Notes under the pieces: model-generated
What the model was told of the DNA's origin: nothing
Database searches by the model: none
The model's input: the letters and a program-made list of their open reading frames with translations, nothing else
Assembly: GCA_017517745.1 (NCBI GenBank)
Contig: JAFWYJ010000054.1
Coordinates: forward strand, 1-61,235
From: Clostridia bacterium
GTDB lineage: Bacteria > Bacillota > Clostridia > Oscillospirales > CAG-272
DNA: 61,235 nt
Reading direction: 5' to 3'
In this document: positions 16,308-28,760 of the stretch, piece by piece
Position numbering within the stretch: the first letter of the stretch is position 1
How the letters are laid out: the number at the start of each line of letters is the position of its first letter
Made by a program: the position numbers and the translations under genes

Positions 16308-16988
16308 ATGAAAAAAACCTTGTTATGCGCGCTCGCGCTTTGCACGTTGCTCACGGGATGCCGGATCGACACACAAACGCCGCCGCGTGAAGAGCAGACG
16401 CCCGAAACCCAGCCCCCAAAAGAGACCGAGATAACCACGGATGCAGACGATACGCGGCTCGCATATTACGAGCAGCTGGTCTCCCAGTTGCAACAGGAGT
16501 TGCTGGATTTGAAAACCGAGATTTACATCGACCGTGTGGAATATGAATCGCGCATTGCCGAGTTGGAGAAGGGAAGCGAAACCACGCCCGCCCCGGAAGA
16601 ACCGCCTTCCGCACCATCGACGGAGTTGCCGTTTGCCTATCAGATCGAAAACGGCGGCGTGATCATTACCGCCTACACGGGTAAGCAAAAGCAGGTGAAG
16701 ATTCCCGCAACGATTGAGGGATATCCCGTGGTCGCCGTGGGAGATCGCGCCTTTATGGACAACGTGGTGCTGACCTCGGTGGTGCTTCCCGAAGGCGTTG
16801 TGAGCATCGGATGGTTTGCCTTTTCGGGGTGTGTTTCCTTGGAAAACATTCTGATTCCCGCAGGTGTCTCGACGATCTCCTACGGCGCGTTTCAAAATTG
16901 CCGTGCCACGCTCAGCATCACGTGCGCCGCAGGCTCCTACGCCGAGGCGTACGCGAGAAGCTATGGGATGGGCGTGAAACGAGGATAG
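16308..16988 (+). CDS. Small LRR_5 lipoprotein
   Basis: 226 aa from ATG 16308 (GAAAGGAG upstream). The lipoprotein signal has lipobox LLTGC, putting the lipidated Cys near residue 18. A Pro/Glu/Thr-rich linker follows, then a coiled-coil-like segment (YYEQLVSQLQQELLDLKTEI, about 50-70) and two to three BspA-type LRR repeats (FMDNVVLTSVVLPEGVVSIG, FSGCVSLENILIPAGVSTIS). This is a membrane-tethered miniature of the LRR proteins on the other strand. It is the only gene in the window that I saw ending in TAG. The dispersed repeat copy B starts 20 bp later. Confidence 0.85.
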   Translation: MKKTLLCALALCTLLTGCRIDTQTPPREEQTPETQPPKETEITTDADDTRLAYYEQLVSQLQQELLDLKTEIYIDRVEYESRIAELEKGSETTPAPEEPPSAPSTELPFAYQIENGGVIITAYTGKQKQVKIPATIEGYPVVAVGDRAFMDNVVLTSVVLPEGVVSIGWFAFSGCVSLENILIPAGVSTISYGAFQNCRATLSITCAAGSYAEAYARSYGMGVKRG

Positions 16989-17007
16989 TGTGAGATGTTT
17001 GACTTTT

Positions 17008-17332
17008 GTGGGGGTACTTTTGAAAAAGCCACCCCCACACTCTTTTTGCCTTCGGCGACCAAAGAAACTTTTTGAAAAAAGTTTCTCCGGACTCTTCAAA
17101 AACTTTTATCGCATGGGTATAAAGGTATGTTTTTATCCCTGCGCTCGATCAATTCCCATTTTGCATACCCATCCGTGGCAAAACAAAAAGAAAGCCATTT
17201 TGGGTGGTGGTCCCAAAATGGCCGCGGGAGCTAATGAAAGGGTAACGCGCACAGATAAACAATTACGTTGATACCCATGCGATAAAAGTTTTTGCGGGGG
17301 CGTGGGGGAGCTTTTCTCAAAAAGCTTCCCCA
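17008..17332 (+). repeat. Dispersed structured intergenic repeat, copy B
   Basis: This copy has both ends. The left arm (gtgggggtac...aaagaaactttttgaa, ctccggactcttcaaaaact) is the inverse of copy A's right arm, and the right arm ends cgtgggggagcttttctc...cttccccac. So the unit has long inverted termini around a core (17150-17290). The core hairpin here is gccattttgg/ccaaaatggc (17194-17203 with 17213-17222), against gctgttttgg/ccaaaacagc in copies A and C; the stem changes compensate. It fills the gap between the LRR lipoprotein and lacZ, where I see no gene. Confidence 0.8.
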
Positions 17333-17341
17333 CAAAAAATT

Positions 17342-20494
<3,153 letters not shown>

Positions 20495-20581
20495 TTATAG
20501 TCTATCATAAATGATCTCACAATGCAATCGTTTTTTGAAAAAAAGAGTATTTTTTGCCAAGTTTTCGAAATGTTTTGCCGG

Positions 20582-20630
20582 GATGAAAAAATCTTTGCGG
20601 GGGAGATCGTTCTTGGAAGATCTCCCTCGC
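20582..20630 (-). terminator. Rho-independent terminator of the deacetylase gene
   Basis: Stem gcgggggagatc (20597-20608) with gatctccctcgc (20619-20630). On the minus strand it is followed by AAAGATTTTTT. Confidence 0.8.
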
Positions 20631-20635
20631 AAAAC

Positions 20636-21436
20636 TTACGTAGTTTCGGAATAATAAATCCGTCCTTTTTTGAGATTGTCACCGAGCAGCTCGGAGACGG
20701 TGACCACGTCATATCCCTCTTCGTGCAATCGCTTCAGCAAGAGCTTGGTGGCGTCATAGGTGCTTTCGTAGATGTCATGCATCAGAATGATGTCGCCGTT
20801 CTTGAGTGAATTCATGATGTTGTCAACAATGCGGTTGACGCGGATCTCACATTCCTCGTCGGTGATGCCCGCATAGTATCGGTTGGAGGAATTCCAATCG
20901 TCCGAATCCACGCTCCACATGATGACCGAATAGGGACAGGTCTGCACACGGTCTGCGGAGATCTTTCCGCCGATCGGGCGCATCAGATTGATCTTGTAGC
21001 CCGGAACCTGCTTGCGGATCTCCTGCTCGGTCATGTTCAGCTCATAGCGAAAGTCGTCCTCGGAGCAGCTGTCATAATAAACCTCGTGAGTGTATCCGTG
21101 AATCCCGATCTCGTTGCCTTTTTCGATGGCGTAGGCAACGCTGTCACCGCCTGCAACGCGGTCGCCCACCACGAAAAAGGTGGCGTGATAGCCGTATTTC
21201 TCAAGCTCGTCCACAATGCCCTTGGTTTGGTCTTTGTAATGCTGAGGACCGTCGTCAAAGGTCAGTGCCACGCGCTTGGTGGGTTTGGGTTCCTCGGTGG
21301 CGAGCGGTTCCACGTCGGGGATCGGCAGATAGGCCGGACGATCCATTTCGGTGTAACAACCCACCAAGGTGAGCGCGAAAGAGATCAGGAGCAAACATGT
21401 GGTTGCGCACTTGGCGATGCGCTTTTTGGCAATCAT
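20636..21436 (-). CDS. Polysaccharide deacetylase lipoprotein (NodB, CE4)
   Basis: 266 aa. The lipoprotein signal has lipobox TLVGC near residue 27, so the enzyme faces outward on the membrane. The NodB domain (about 55-265) keeps the CE4 motifs: TFDDGP with the catalytic-base and metal Asp, HGYTHE with the zinc His pair, RPIGG, SVDSDDW, and ILMHD with the C-terminal His. It would remove N-acetyl or O-acetyl groups from peptidoglycan or a surface polysaccharide. Single gene; its ribosome-site region lies in one arm of an inverted repeat (21444-21498). Confidence 0.92.
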   Translation of the reverse strand: MIAKKRIAKCATTCLLLISFALTLVGCYTEMDRPAYLPIPDVEPLATEEPKPTKRVALTFDDGPQHYKDQTKGIVDELEKYGYHATFFVVGDRVAGGDSVAYAIEKGNEIGIHGYTHEVYYDSCSEDDFRYELNMTEQEIRKQVPGYKINLMRPIGGKISADRVQTCPYSVIMWSVDSDDWNSSNRYYAGITDEECEIRVNRIVDNIMNSLKNGDIILMHDIYESTYDATKLLLKRLHEEGYDVVTVSELLGDNLKKGRIYYSETT

Positions 21437-21443
21437 GAAAAAT

Positions 21444-21498
21444 ACACCTCGGCGGATAGTTAATAATATAATTTTATTATACTATACCACCGAGGTGT
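21444..21498 (-). promoter_or_regulatory. Inverted repeat straddling the deacetylase start region
   Basis: acacctcggcgg (21444-21455) and ccaccgaggtgt (21487-21498) are inverted copies with 11 of 12 matches. One arm lies between the -35 and -10 hexamers; the other covers the GAGGTG ribosome-site region. The transcript start falls between the arms, so this is a DNA-level dyad (a possible operator) rather than an mRNA hairpin. Confidence 0.55.
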
Positions 21499-21504
21499 TG
21501 TCAA
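21476..21504 (-). promoter_or_regulatory. Sigma-A promoter for the deacetylase gene
   Basis: Minus strand consensus TTGACA (21504-21499), 17 bp, TATAAT (21481-21476). Confidence 0.88.
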
Positions 21505-21554
21505 GTGATTATTTTCCTTTTTTCGCACTTTTTTGCAGTGCTTTTCTCAAATGC

Positions 21555-22844
21555 TTATTCTGCGTATTTTGCTTCAAAATCCGCCATGCTGACGACCTTG
21601 CCCGAGAGGCGCGATTCCTCCGCCGCAAAGGCGATCATGTGATTGCGGCAGGACTCGGCGATGTCACAGACCGAGGTGTTGGGAACGCCGTTCAGCATGT
21701 CGCGCAGTGCCAGCATGATGCCGGTATCTCCGCCGCCGTGTCCGCCCACGATCGAGTCGACGGTGTTCAATCCCTTGAGGTCGATGTATTCGCGGTCATG
21801 CTTTTCAAAGTCGAAGATCTCGATGGTGGGGGAGCTCATGTTGGCGGTCAGCTCGCCCTTGGTTCCCATGATGCGGATGAAGCGTCCGCCGCGGCTGAAG
21901 GCGCTCATGGTGAAGTTAACCAGCACGCCGCCCTCAAATTCGACATTGACAACCTGATGGTCGACCACGTCGTTGTCACACTTGTAAACGCATTTGCCGT
22001 ATTGCGTCGTGCGCAGTGCCTCTTCCACCTCGGCGTCTGTGGGAGCGACCTTTTGTGTGGCGGCCTCGCGGAACCAGTCGGTCTTTTTCTTCAGATAAAG
22101 CTTGACGGCGTCATAGGGGCATTTTTCGGCGTGCGGACAGCCGTCGATGCAACGCTCGGGAGAACCCTCGGGGGCATTTGCGCGGGTGAAGTGTTGCAAC
22201 GAGCCGAAGCTTTGCACACGTGTACATTTCTTGCCGATCAGCCACGCGAGGATGTCCATGTCGTGGCAGGATTTTTGCAAGAGCATGAAGGAGGAACGCT
22301 CGCTGTTGCCCCAGTTTCCGCGTACGAAGCTGTGGCTCTGGTGGGTGTTGCCGACCTCCTCGAGGTGTTGGATGTTCATGATCTCGCCCAATCGTCCGCT
22401 GTCGATGATTTGTTTGAGCGCCATGAAGAACTGCGTATAGCGCAGAACGTGGCAGATCAGGACGAAGACGCCCTTTTTCTCAGCTGCCTTCTGCAGGGCA
22501 ATGCATTCCTCGGGAGTGGGCGTGGCGGGCTTTTCGAGAAGCAGGTTGTATCCCTTTTCGATCGCCTTCATCGCGGGTGCAAAATGGTCGCGGTCCATCG
22601 TGGCGATGATCGCAACTTCTGCCATCTTTGGCATTTCCAGGAGCGGTTCCCAGGTGTCAAAGCAGAGGTCTGCGGGGATACCGTGCTTTTCCTTTATATA
22701 ATTGCGTCTGCTTTCGATCGGCTCGGCAACCGCCACCACCTCAAAGTCCTCGGACAGATGATCTCGGGCGACATCGGTATAGGTTTTTCCTCTTCCTCCG
22801 GCTCCGATGAGGATCAGTTTGTGTTTCTTTTGGTTTTGTTGCAT
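21555..22844 (-). CDS. Gfo/Idh/MocA-family oxidoreductase with Cys-rich insert
   Basis: 429 aa. The N-terminal Rossmann fold has a dinucleotide loop GAGGRGK (about 14-20), and the family Lys motif is LLEKPATP (about 103-110). The C-terminal alpha/beta substrate domain runs from about 135 to 390. It oxidises or epimerises sugars or cyclitols with NAD(P). An insert at about 235-270 carries CIDGCPHAEKCPYDA, with two more Cys in GKCVYKCDND (about 300), a possible metal site seen in only some members of the family. Divergently transcribed from the AraC regulator at 22980, which probably controls it. Confidence 0.9.
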   Translation of the reverse strand: MQQNQKKHKLILIGAGGRGKTYTDVARDHLSEDFEVVAVAEPIESRRNYIKEKHGIPADLCFDTWEPLLEMPKMAEVAIIATMDRDHFAPAMKAIEKGYNLLLEKPATPTPEECIALQKAAEKKGVFVLICHVLRYTQFFMALKQIIDSGRLGEIMNIQHLEEVGNTHQSHSFVRGNWGNSERSSFMLLQKSCHDMDILAWLIGKKCTRVQSFGSLQHFTRANAPEGSPERCIDGCPHAEKCPYDAVKLYLKKKTDWFREAATQKVAPTDAEVEEALRTTQYGKCVYKCDNDVVDHQVVNVEFEGGVLVNFTMSAFSRGGRFIRIMGTKGELTANMSSPTIEIFDFEKHDREYIDLKGLNTVDSIVGGHGGGDTGIMLALRDMLNGVPNTSVCDIAESCRNHMIAFAAEESRLSGKVVSMADFEAKYAE

Positions 22845-22874
22845 GATTTCTTCTCCTTTTTGATTGGAAGACTA

Positions 22875-22903
22875 TTGACTTGCTGTCGAGAATATGATAC
22901 AAT
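22875..22903 (+). promoter_or_regulatory. Sigma-A promoter for the AraC-family gene
   Basis: TTGACT (22875-22880), 17 bp, TACAAT (22898-22903), in the divergent gap between the oxidoreductase and regulator genes. Confidence 0.75.
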
Positions 22904-22979
22904 AAAAAACGGAATCCGTCAATTCACAAATTCATCGAAAAGGTGGATTTTTCAACTGTTTTAAAAGGAGCGCGAGAAA

Positions 22980-23855
22980 ATGAGATCGATTGGGTATTAT
23001 CGTTTTGACGATTTGGAAAACCGTCGGAACAGCCTGAAGCTGTGCAGTCAGGCTTCCGACAAGCTTCCTTTGCTGGTGAATTGCATGGGAAGTTTTTTCG
23101 GTCTGTCTCGCTTTTTGACCGATAACGCGGAAGGCAGATTGGATTACTATCTGCTTTACGTGGTGCAAGGAAAGCTGCACATGTGCTTTCCCGACGGAGA
23201 GCGCGAGCTGACACCCGGAAACTTTGTGATCATCCCGCCGCAGACACGCTACCGTTATGCCTATCCCGGCGGCGGTGAAATATCCTATTTTTGGGTGCAT
23301 TTTACGGGCGCGCAGGTCGATTCGATCTTGAAGGAATACGCGCTCTCGCTCTATCCCGCTTTGCACAAGATCGAGGAGGACGGCAGTGTCGGACGAAAAT
23401 TCCGGAATCTGTTCGATTCTTTTTCACAGCAGGATGCCTTTCGCGACAGAGAGATGGGGATTTTGTTTGAGCGGTTGCTCATTTTTTTGGCGCGGCGCGT
23501 GGCAAACGGCGGTCGCAATACCCAACTCTTGGCGGCATCGCTTCAGCTGCTTCACTCGTCCTATCACGAGGATCTCCGTGTCCCCACGCTGGCAAATGCG
23601 GAAAATCTGAGCGTTTCGCGATACAACGCCGTGTTCCGTCAACAGCTTGGGATCTCTCCCGTGGAATATTTGACCAGAATCAGAATGTCCTCCGCCTGTG
23701 AGCTGCTCGAGACCACCGATCTTTCGGTGAAAGAGATCGGCGCGATGGTGGGATATGCCGATTCTCACTTTTTCAGCCGCGTCTTCCGCGCGCGGTTGGG
23801 CGTTTCTCCCAAGGCATACCGCAACGGAGATCGGGAAGGGGGGACGTCGGGATGA
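22980..23855 (+). CDS. AraC-family transcriptional regulator
   Basis: 291 aa. The N-terminal cupin-like sensor domain has residues LTPGNFVIIPP (about 78-88). The C-terminal double helix-turn-helix (about 195-285) carries LSVSRYNAVFRQQLGISP and the signature LSVKEIGAMVGYADSHFFSR. ATG 22980 has AAAGGAGCG upstream. Such regulators sense a sugar or metabolite and activate nearby catabolic genes; the divergent oxidoreductase is the likely target. The stop overlaps the start of the helicase gene by four bases (ATGA), although the two functions look unrelated. Confidence 0.93.
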   Translation: MRSIGYYRFDDLENRRNSLKLCSQASDKLPLLVNCMGSFFGLSRFLTDNAEGRLDYYLLYVVQGKLHMCFPDGERELTPGNFVIIPPQTRYRYAYPGGGEISYFWVHFTGAQVDSILKEYALSLYPALHKIEEDGSVGRKFRNLFDSFSQQDAFRDREMGILFERLLIFLARRVANGGRNTQLLAASLQLLHSSYHEDLRVPTLANAENLSVSRYNAVFRQQLGISPVEYLTRIRMSSACELLETTDLSVKEIGAMVGYADSHFFSRVFRARLGVSPKAYRNGDREGGTSG

Positions 23856-26290
23856 AATATGACGTTGAGCGGGCGGTTGTGAGGCTTTCGGTACGAGAGC
23901 TTTGTGAGACGGCGCTTCTTGCCGGAGATCTCGATCTGCGCCCCGGAACCTCGCGACGTTTTTCTGCGGAACGCGCGGCGATCGGTGCCAAGGTACACAG
24001 AAAGCTGCAGGCGGAGGCGGGGGTGTTGTACGACGCCGAGGTGACAATGACCAACACCACGCTGCACCGAGGAATCGCATACGAGGTCAGCGGCCGCGCG
24101 GACGGCATCCTGCACACCGATCCTTTGACGGTTGACGAGATCAAGACCGTCAGCGGAAAGGCGTTTGATCTTCCTCCCGCGCCGCTTCATGACGCGCAGG
24201 CAAGATGCTATGCCTATTTTCTTTGCCGTGAGCGAAATCTCTCGTGCGTGCAGCTGCGATTGACCTACTACCGTCTTGAGGATGGGAAAACAAAATATCT
24301 GATCACCCATCATTCCGCTGAGGATCTGCGGGGTTTCTATTTCGATTTGCTTTCGCGTGTCGAGAGACGCGTAAGGCTTCTGATCGAGCGCATGACGGAG
24401 TCCTTGCCGTCGGTCGAGCAGGCGCGGTTTCCCTATTCCTCTGTGCGCCACGGTCAGGACATCATGATTCGCGAGTGTTACCGCGACATCCGTGCCGGAA
24501 AAAGACTCTTTGTGGAAGCGCCGACCGGAACGGGAAAAACCATCTCGGCACTCTATCCGGCAGTGCGCGCGATGGGGGTGGGAAGCTGTGACAAGATTTT
24601 TTATCTGACCGCAAAGGCGGCGGCAAGAAGAGAAGCCTACCGCGCCGCGGCGAAGCTCTTTGAGGCGGGCGCGCGGTTGCGGACAGTGGTCTTGACCTCG
24701 CGGGAGCAGATCTGCCGCAATGAGTCGGCAAAATGCGATCCCATGGGGATCTCGGGGCATTGCAATCCCACCGATTGTCCTTATGCCAAGGGCTTTTTCG
24801 ACCGTTTGGGAGATGCTCTTTGCGACGGACTTGCGGCACAGCACGGCTTTTCCCGCGTGGCGGTGCTTGATCTTGCCGCGCGTTATCGCATCTGCCCTTA
24901 TGAGCTCCAATTGGAGCTTTCGGAGCTTTGCGACGTCGTGATTTGTGACTATAACTATGTTTTTGACCCTCACGTCTATCTGCGACGCTATTTCGATCCC
25001 GATGCGGGAAGAGGGGAGCGGTACGTCTTTCTGATCGACGAGGCGCACAACCTCGGAGACCGCGCCGCGGCGATGTATTCCGCAAGCCTTGACAGCGAAA
25101 CGGTTGCGGGGCTTTGGCGCGCACTTCCCGAGACAGAGGAAAGCCTTCGTGAGAGTCTGGAGGGGCTGAGCGTGACCATGCACGGTTTCCGCCGCCTTTG
25201 CGAGGAAACGCTTTTTCGGGATGAAGCCGGCGTGGAGAGGGGATACTATCTCAACCGCAGACCGCTGGAGGAGTTTCACGCGCAAGTTTGCGCGGTGCGC
25301 GCGGTGCTGGACACGTGGCTCAGACGCCATCGGGGAGATGCTTTGGAGGGCGAGGTTCATGCTTGTGCCGTGGCACTGAAGCATTTCGAGGTGGTGAGCG
25401 AGCATTATGACGAACGCTTTCTGACCTTTCTCGAAGCAGAGGGGGAGAGCATGACGGTTCGGCTGGTTTGTCTGGATCCCTCCGCGATTCTTTCATCGCG
25501 GCTTTCCCTGGCACATGCCTCGGTACTCTTTTCGGCAACGCTGACGCCTCCCGACTATTTTGCCGATATCCTCGGAGGCGGAAAGGATGCGGTGCGCATT
25601 TCTCTGCCGTCTCCCTTTGATCCCGCCCATTGCTGTCTGGTTGCCGTTCCAACCGTCAGCACGCGCTTTGAGGATCGCGACAAATCCTGTCGCCGCGTGG
25701 CGGCACTCATCGCCGCGTCTGTGTCGGGGAAAACGGGAAACTACATCGTCTATTTTCCGTCTTACGACTATATGGAGAAGGTGCTGGAGAGTTTTTCCAA
25801 GCATTATCCCAAGGTGCAGACCATCGTGCAAACGCGCGGGATGGAGCCTTCCGAGAGAGAAGGTTTTTTGAATGCTTTTCGCGATGACGGACGTTTGCGA
25901 GTCGGCTTTTGTGTGCTCGGCGGCTCGTTTTCCGAAGGAATTGATCTTCCGGGCGGCGAACTCATCGGCGTGGTGATCGTCGGCACGGGGTTGCCCGGCA
26001 TCTCCAACGAGCGCAATATTCTGCGGGAATACTATGACAACACCCGCGAGCGTGGGTACGATTATGCCTACGTCTATCCCGGCATGAACCGCGTGCTGCA
26101 GGCGGCAGGGCGCGTCATTCGCAGGGAGGATGACCGCGGCGTGATCGTTCTCATTGATGATCGCTATGCCGAAGAACGCATGAAAATGCTCTTTCCCGAC
26201 CATTGGTCTGAAATCAAATATGCAAGAAAACCTTCAGAACTTGCAGAAATGGTGTCTGCTTTCTGGGGAAGCGAGAAAAATGAAGGATAA
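23852..26290 (+). CDS. DinG/XPD-like iron-sulfur helicase with N-terminal PD-(D/E)XK nuclease domain
   Basis: 812 aa. Residues about 1-170 look like a Cas4/RecB-type nuclease: SGRADGI (about 79), DEIKT (about 94) and QARCYAYFLC (about 113). The helicase core follows: Walker A APTGTGKT (about 223), four Cys of a probable 4Fe-4S cluster between about 284 and 311 (ICRNESAKC, GHCNPTDC), DEAH box LIDEAHNL (about 395), VLFSATLTP (about 560) and motif VI QAAGRVIRREDD (about 750). XPD/DinG proteins unwind DNA 5' to 3', often on R-loops or damaged DNA. The added nuclease suggests a repair role. Translationally coupled to the AraC gene. Confidence 0.9.
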   Translation: MKYDVERAVVRLSVRELCETALLAGDLDLRPGTSRRFSAERAAIGAKVHRKLQAEAGVLYDAEVTMTNTTLHRGIAYEVSGRADGILHTDPLTVDEIKTVSGKAFDLPPAPLHDAQARCYAYFLCRERNLSCVQLRLTYYRLEDGKTKYLITHHSAEDLRGFYFDLLSRVERRVRLLIERMTESLPSVEQARFPYSSVRHGQDIMIRECYRDIRAGKRLFVEAPTGTGKTISALYPAVRAMGVGSCDKIFYLTAKAAARREAYRAAAKLFEAGARLRTVVLTSREQICRNESAKCDPMGISGHCNPTDCPYAKGFFDRLGDALCDGLAAQHGFSRVAVLDLAARYRICPYELQLELSELCDVVICDYNYVFDPHVYLRRYFDPDAGRGERYVFLIDEAHNLGDRAAAMYSASLDSETVAGLWRALPETEESLRESLEGLSVTMHGFRRLCEETLFRDEAGVERGYYLNRRPLEEFHAQVCAVRAVLDTWLRRHRGDALEGEVHACAVALKHFEVVSEHYDERFLTFLEAEGESMTVRLVCLDPSAILSSRLSLAHASVLFSATLTPPDYFADILGGGKDAVRISLPSPFDPAHCCLVAVPTVSTRFEDRDKSCRRVAALIAASVSGKTGNYIVYFPSYDYMEKVLESFSKHYPKVQTIVQTRGMEPSEREGFLNAFRDDGRLRVGFCVLGGSFSEGIDLPGGELIGVVIVGTGLPGISNERNILREYYDNTRERGYDYAYVYPGMNRVLQAAGRVIRREDDRGVIVLIDDRYAEERMKMLFPDHWSEIKYARKPSELAEMVSAFWGSEKNEG

Positions 26291-26326
26291 AATGCAAAAA
26301 ATATTTTATAAAATTGCAAAAAGCTA

Positions 26327-26355
26327 TTGCAATCCTTTCAGTATTATGCTATAAT
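26327..26355 (+). promoter_or_regulatory. Sigma-A promoter for the aminotransferase gene
   Basis: TTGCAA (26327-26332), 17 bp, TATAAT (26350-26355). Confidence 0.78.
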
Positions 26356-26408
26356 ATGCAAGTATTGATATTCGTCGGCATGACCGATCGTGCAAGGAGC
26401 GTATGATT

Positions 26409-27689
26409 ATGGAGTTTTCAAGGATGAGCGGCGAGGAGCGTTCGGCTCTTCTCAAAAAGCTGAGAAAGGAATATGCAGAGGCGCAGGGAAGAGGGCTTTC
26501 TCTCGATCTGTCCCGCGGAAAGCCGGGAGCGGAGCAGCTGGACCTTGTGCAGCGTATGCTCGGCTGCATTTCTTATTCCGAGGACTGTCGTACCGAGGAC
26601 GGCTTTGATTGCCGTAACTACGGTATTCTCGACGGCATCAAGGAGGCAAAGCGGTTGTTTGCCGAGGTGCTGGGACTTCGTGAGCAGGAGCTTTTCATCG
26701 GAGGCAACTCTTCTTTGAATTTGATGTATGACACGGTGGCTCGTGCCATGCTTTACGGTGTTTGTGAGAGCGAGCGTCCGTGGTGCCGCGAGGAAAAGAT
26801 CAAGTTCATCTGCCCCGCGCCCGGCTATGACAGACACTTTGGCATCTGTGAGTCGCTTGGCATCGAAATGATTACCGTGGATATGACTCCCACCGGCCCC
26901 GATATGGACGCGGTGGAGGCGTTGGCTGCGGCCGATCCTCTGATCAAGGGTATCTGGTGCTGCCCCAAATATTCCAACCCCGACGGAATCACCTATTCCG
27001 ACGAAACGGTTCGCCGCTTCGGTGCAATGAAGACAGCGGCAAAGGACTTCCGCATTTTCTGGGATAACGCTTACGTCATTCATGATCTGTATCCCGACCG
27101 CGCCGATACGCTTGCCGACATTTTCGAGGCTTGCTCGGCATACGGCAACCGCAACCGCGTGTTCTATTTCGCCTCCACGTCGAAGATTTCTTTCCCCGGT
27201 TCCGGTGTTGCCATCATGGCGGCGTCGGAGGAGAACCTCGCGCAGATCATGCCCATCATCAGTGCGCAGACCATCGGATTTGACAAGATCAATCAGCTTC
27301 GTCACGTGCGCTATTTCCAATCTGCGGAAAATATGCACCGTCACATGATGCGTCTGGCGGATCTGATTCGTCCCAAGTTCGAGATCGTGCTCAACACGCT
27401 GGAGAAGGACCTCGGCGGAACGGGCGCGGCACGTTGGACCAAGCCTTTGGGCGGCTATTTTGTCAGCCTGTTTGTCAAGGACGGTTGCGCGAAGCGCACC
27501 TATCAGCTTTGCAAGGAGGCAGGAGTCAAGCTGACCGACGTCGGCGCGACCTATCCTTACAAGAAGGATCCCCATGACAGCAATATCCGTATCGCGCCCA
27601 CGTTCCCGAACTCCAAGGATCTGCAGGAGGCGATGAATATTCTTACACTTTGTGCAAAGATCGCCGTTCTGGAGCAGTTGGAGGCTTGA
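26409..27689 (+). CDS. Aspartate-type aminotransferase (AspT/MocR-like class I fold)
   Basis: 426 aa from ATG 26409, which lies 9 bases after AAGGAG; ATG 26403 is only 3 bases from it. A PLP-dependent fold-type I enzyme of the C. glutamicum AspT-like subfamily: [15 protein letters not shown] at the N-terminus, [11 protein letters not shown] (about 98-108), [11 protein letters not shown] (about 193-203), [12 protein letters not shown] with the PLP Asp (about 218-229), and the Schiff-base Lys in [13 protein letters not shown] (about 258). It would transfer amino groups between aspartate or another amino acid and 2-oxoglutarate. Monocistronic, with its own promoter and terminator. Confidence 0.88.
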   Translation: MEFSRMSGEERSALLKKLRKEYAEAQGRGLSLDLSRGKPGAEQLDLVQRMLGCISYSEDCRTEDGFDCRNYGILDGIKEAKRLFAEVLGLREQELFIGGNSSLNLMYDTVARAMLYGVCESERPWCREEKIKFICPAPGYDRHFGICESLGIEMITVDMTPTGPDMDAVEALAAADPLIKGIWCCPKYSNPDGITYSDETVRRFGAMKTAAKDFRIFWDNAYVIHDLYPDRADTLADIFEACSAYGNRNRVFYFASTSKISFPGSGVAIMAASEENLAQIMPIISAQTIGFDKINQLRHVRYFQSAENMHRHMMRLADLIRPKFEIVLNTLEKDLGGTGAARWTKPLGGYFVSLFVKDGCAKRTYQLCKEAGVKLTDVGATYPYKKDPHDSNIRIAPTFPNSKDLQEAMNILTLCAKIAVLEQLEA

Positions 27690-27701
27690 GCGATGCTTTG
27701 A

Positions 27702-27733
27702 GGGAGGGGCTTGGATGCCCCTCCCAAAGTTTT
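27702..27733 (+). terminator. Terminator after the aminotransferase gene
   Basis: gggaggggc (27702-27710) with gcccctccc (27717-27725), followed by aaagttttt. Confidence 0.8.
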
Positions 27734-27764
27734 TGAGAGAATAGAACGGGAAAGGAGAATTACC

Positions 27765-28730
27765 GTGACACAGGCAGAGCGCAATCCGTTTTTGCACAGC
27801 GACAGCAACAAACGCTATTATACCTATGATTATTATCTGCGCCAAACCTTTGGCGGGAAATGCGCAAAGTTGCCGCTTGACGCGGGCTTTACCTGCCCAA
27901 ACGTCGACGGAAGGTGTGGCAGAGGCGGGTGTATTTATTGCTCCAATCGCGGAAGCGGCGATTTCGCACCCGATGCAGCGCTTTCGATCGCCGAGCAGAT
28001 CGCGCGCCAAAAGCAGTTGTTTTCCCGCAAGTGGGACGTTTCCCGCTGTATCGCCTATTTTCAGGCGCGCACCAACACGTATGCGCCGTTGGAGGTCTTG
28101 CGGGCGCGCTACGAGGAAGCACTCGCGCAGGAGGGAATCGTAGGCTTGAACATCGCCACGCGTGCCGATTGCCTGCCGCCCGACGTGGTTGCATATCTGG
28201 CGGAGCTTTCCGAGCGCACGGTGCTGACGGTCGAGCTGGGATTGCAGACCTCATGCGACGAGACCGCCGCGCGCATCAACCGCGGACATACGTTTGCCGA
28301 TTTTCGTCGGGGCTTTGAGGCGTTGCGAGATGCGAGTCCCAAAATCGGGATCTGCGTGCATCTCATCTTCGGATTGCCGGGAGAGGATGACGCGACGATG
28401 ATGCAAACCGTTCGTGACGTCGCGGCGTTGAAGCCCGATCAGGTCAAGCTGCATCTGTTGCACGTTCTGCGCGGTACGGCGTTGGCAAAGCAATTCGAGG
28501 CGGGGGAATATCACCCGCTTGAACGGGAACGTTATATCACCCTGGTTGCCGATGCGCTTGAGCTTTTGCCGCCCGACACCGTCATCGGAAGATTGACGGG
28601 AGACGGAGCAGCCGAGGATCTCTTGGCACCCCTGTGGAGCCGCAGAAAGACTACGGTCATCAATGACGTCGACAAGCTCTTGTACGCGCGAAATTCCTTC
28701 CAGGGCGCGCACTATGATCCAAACGAATAA
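27765..28730 (+). CDS. TIGR01212-family radical SAM protein (YtqA-like)
   Basis: 321 aa from GTG 27765, which has AAAGGAG upstream; the longer frame starts inside the preceding terminator. The cluster region is GFTCPNVDGRCGRGGCIYC (about 43-61), the family's spaced three-Cys motif followed by SNRGSGDF. A TIM-barrel core follows with VELGLQTSCDETAARINRGH and IFGLPGED. Members have been linked to tRNA modification, but the reaction is not settled. The original frame continues to 28730 without interruption, and the end RKTTVINDVDKLL is typical of the family. Confidence 0.88.
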   Translation: MTQAERNPFLHSDSNKRYYTYDYYLRQTFGGKCAKLPLDAGFTCPNVDGRCGRGGCIYCSNRGSGDFAPDAALSIAEQIARQKQLFSRKWDVSRCIAYFQARTNTYAPLEVLRARYEEALAQEGIVGLNIATRADCLPPDVVAYLAELSERTVLTVELGLQTSCDETAARINRGHTFADFRRGFEALRDASPKIGICVHLIFGLPGEDDATMMQTVRDVAALKPDQVKLHLLHVLRGTALAKQFEAGEYHPLERERYITLVADALELLPPDTVIGRLTGDGAAEDLLAPLWSRRKTTVINDVDKLLYARNSFQGAHYDPNE

Positions 28731-28760
28731 ACAGAACGGCTTTTTTGAGAAAAGGGCAAA

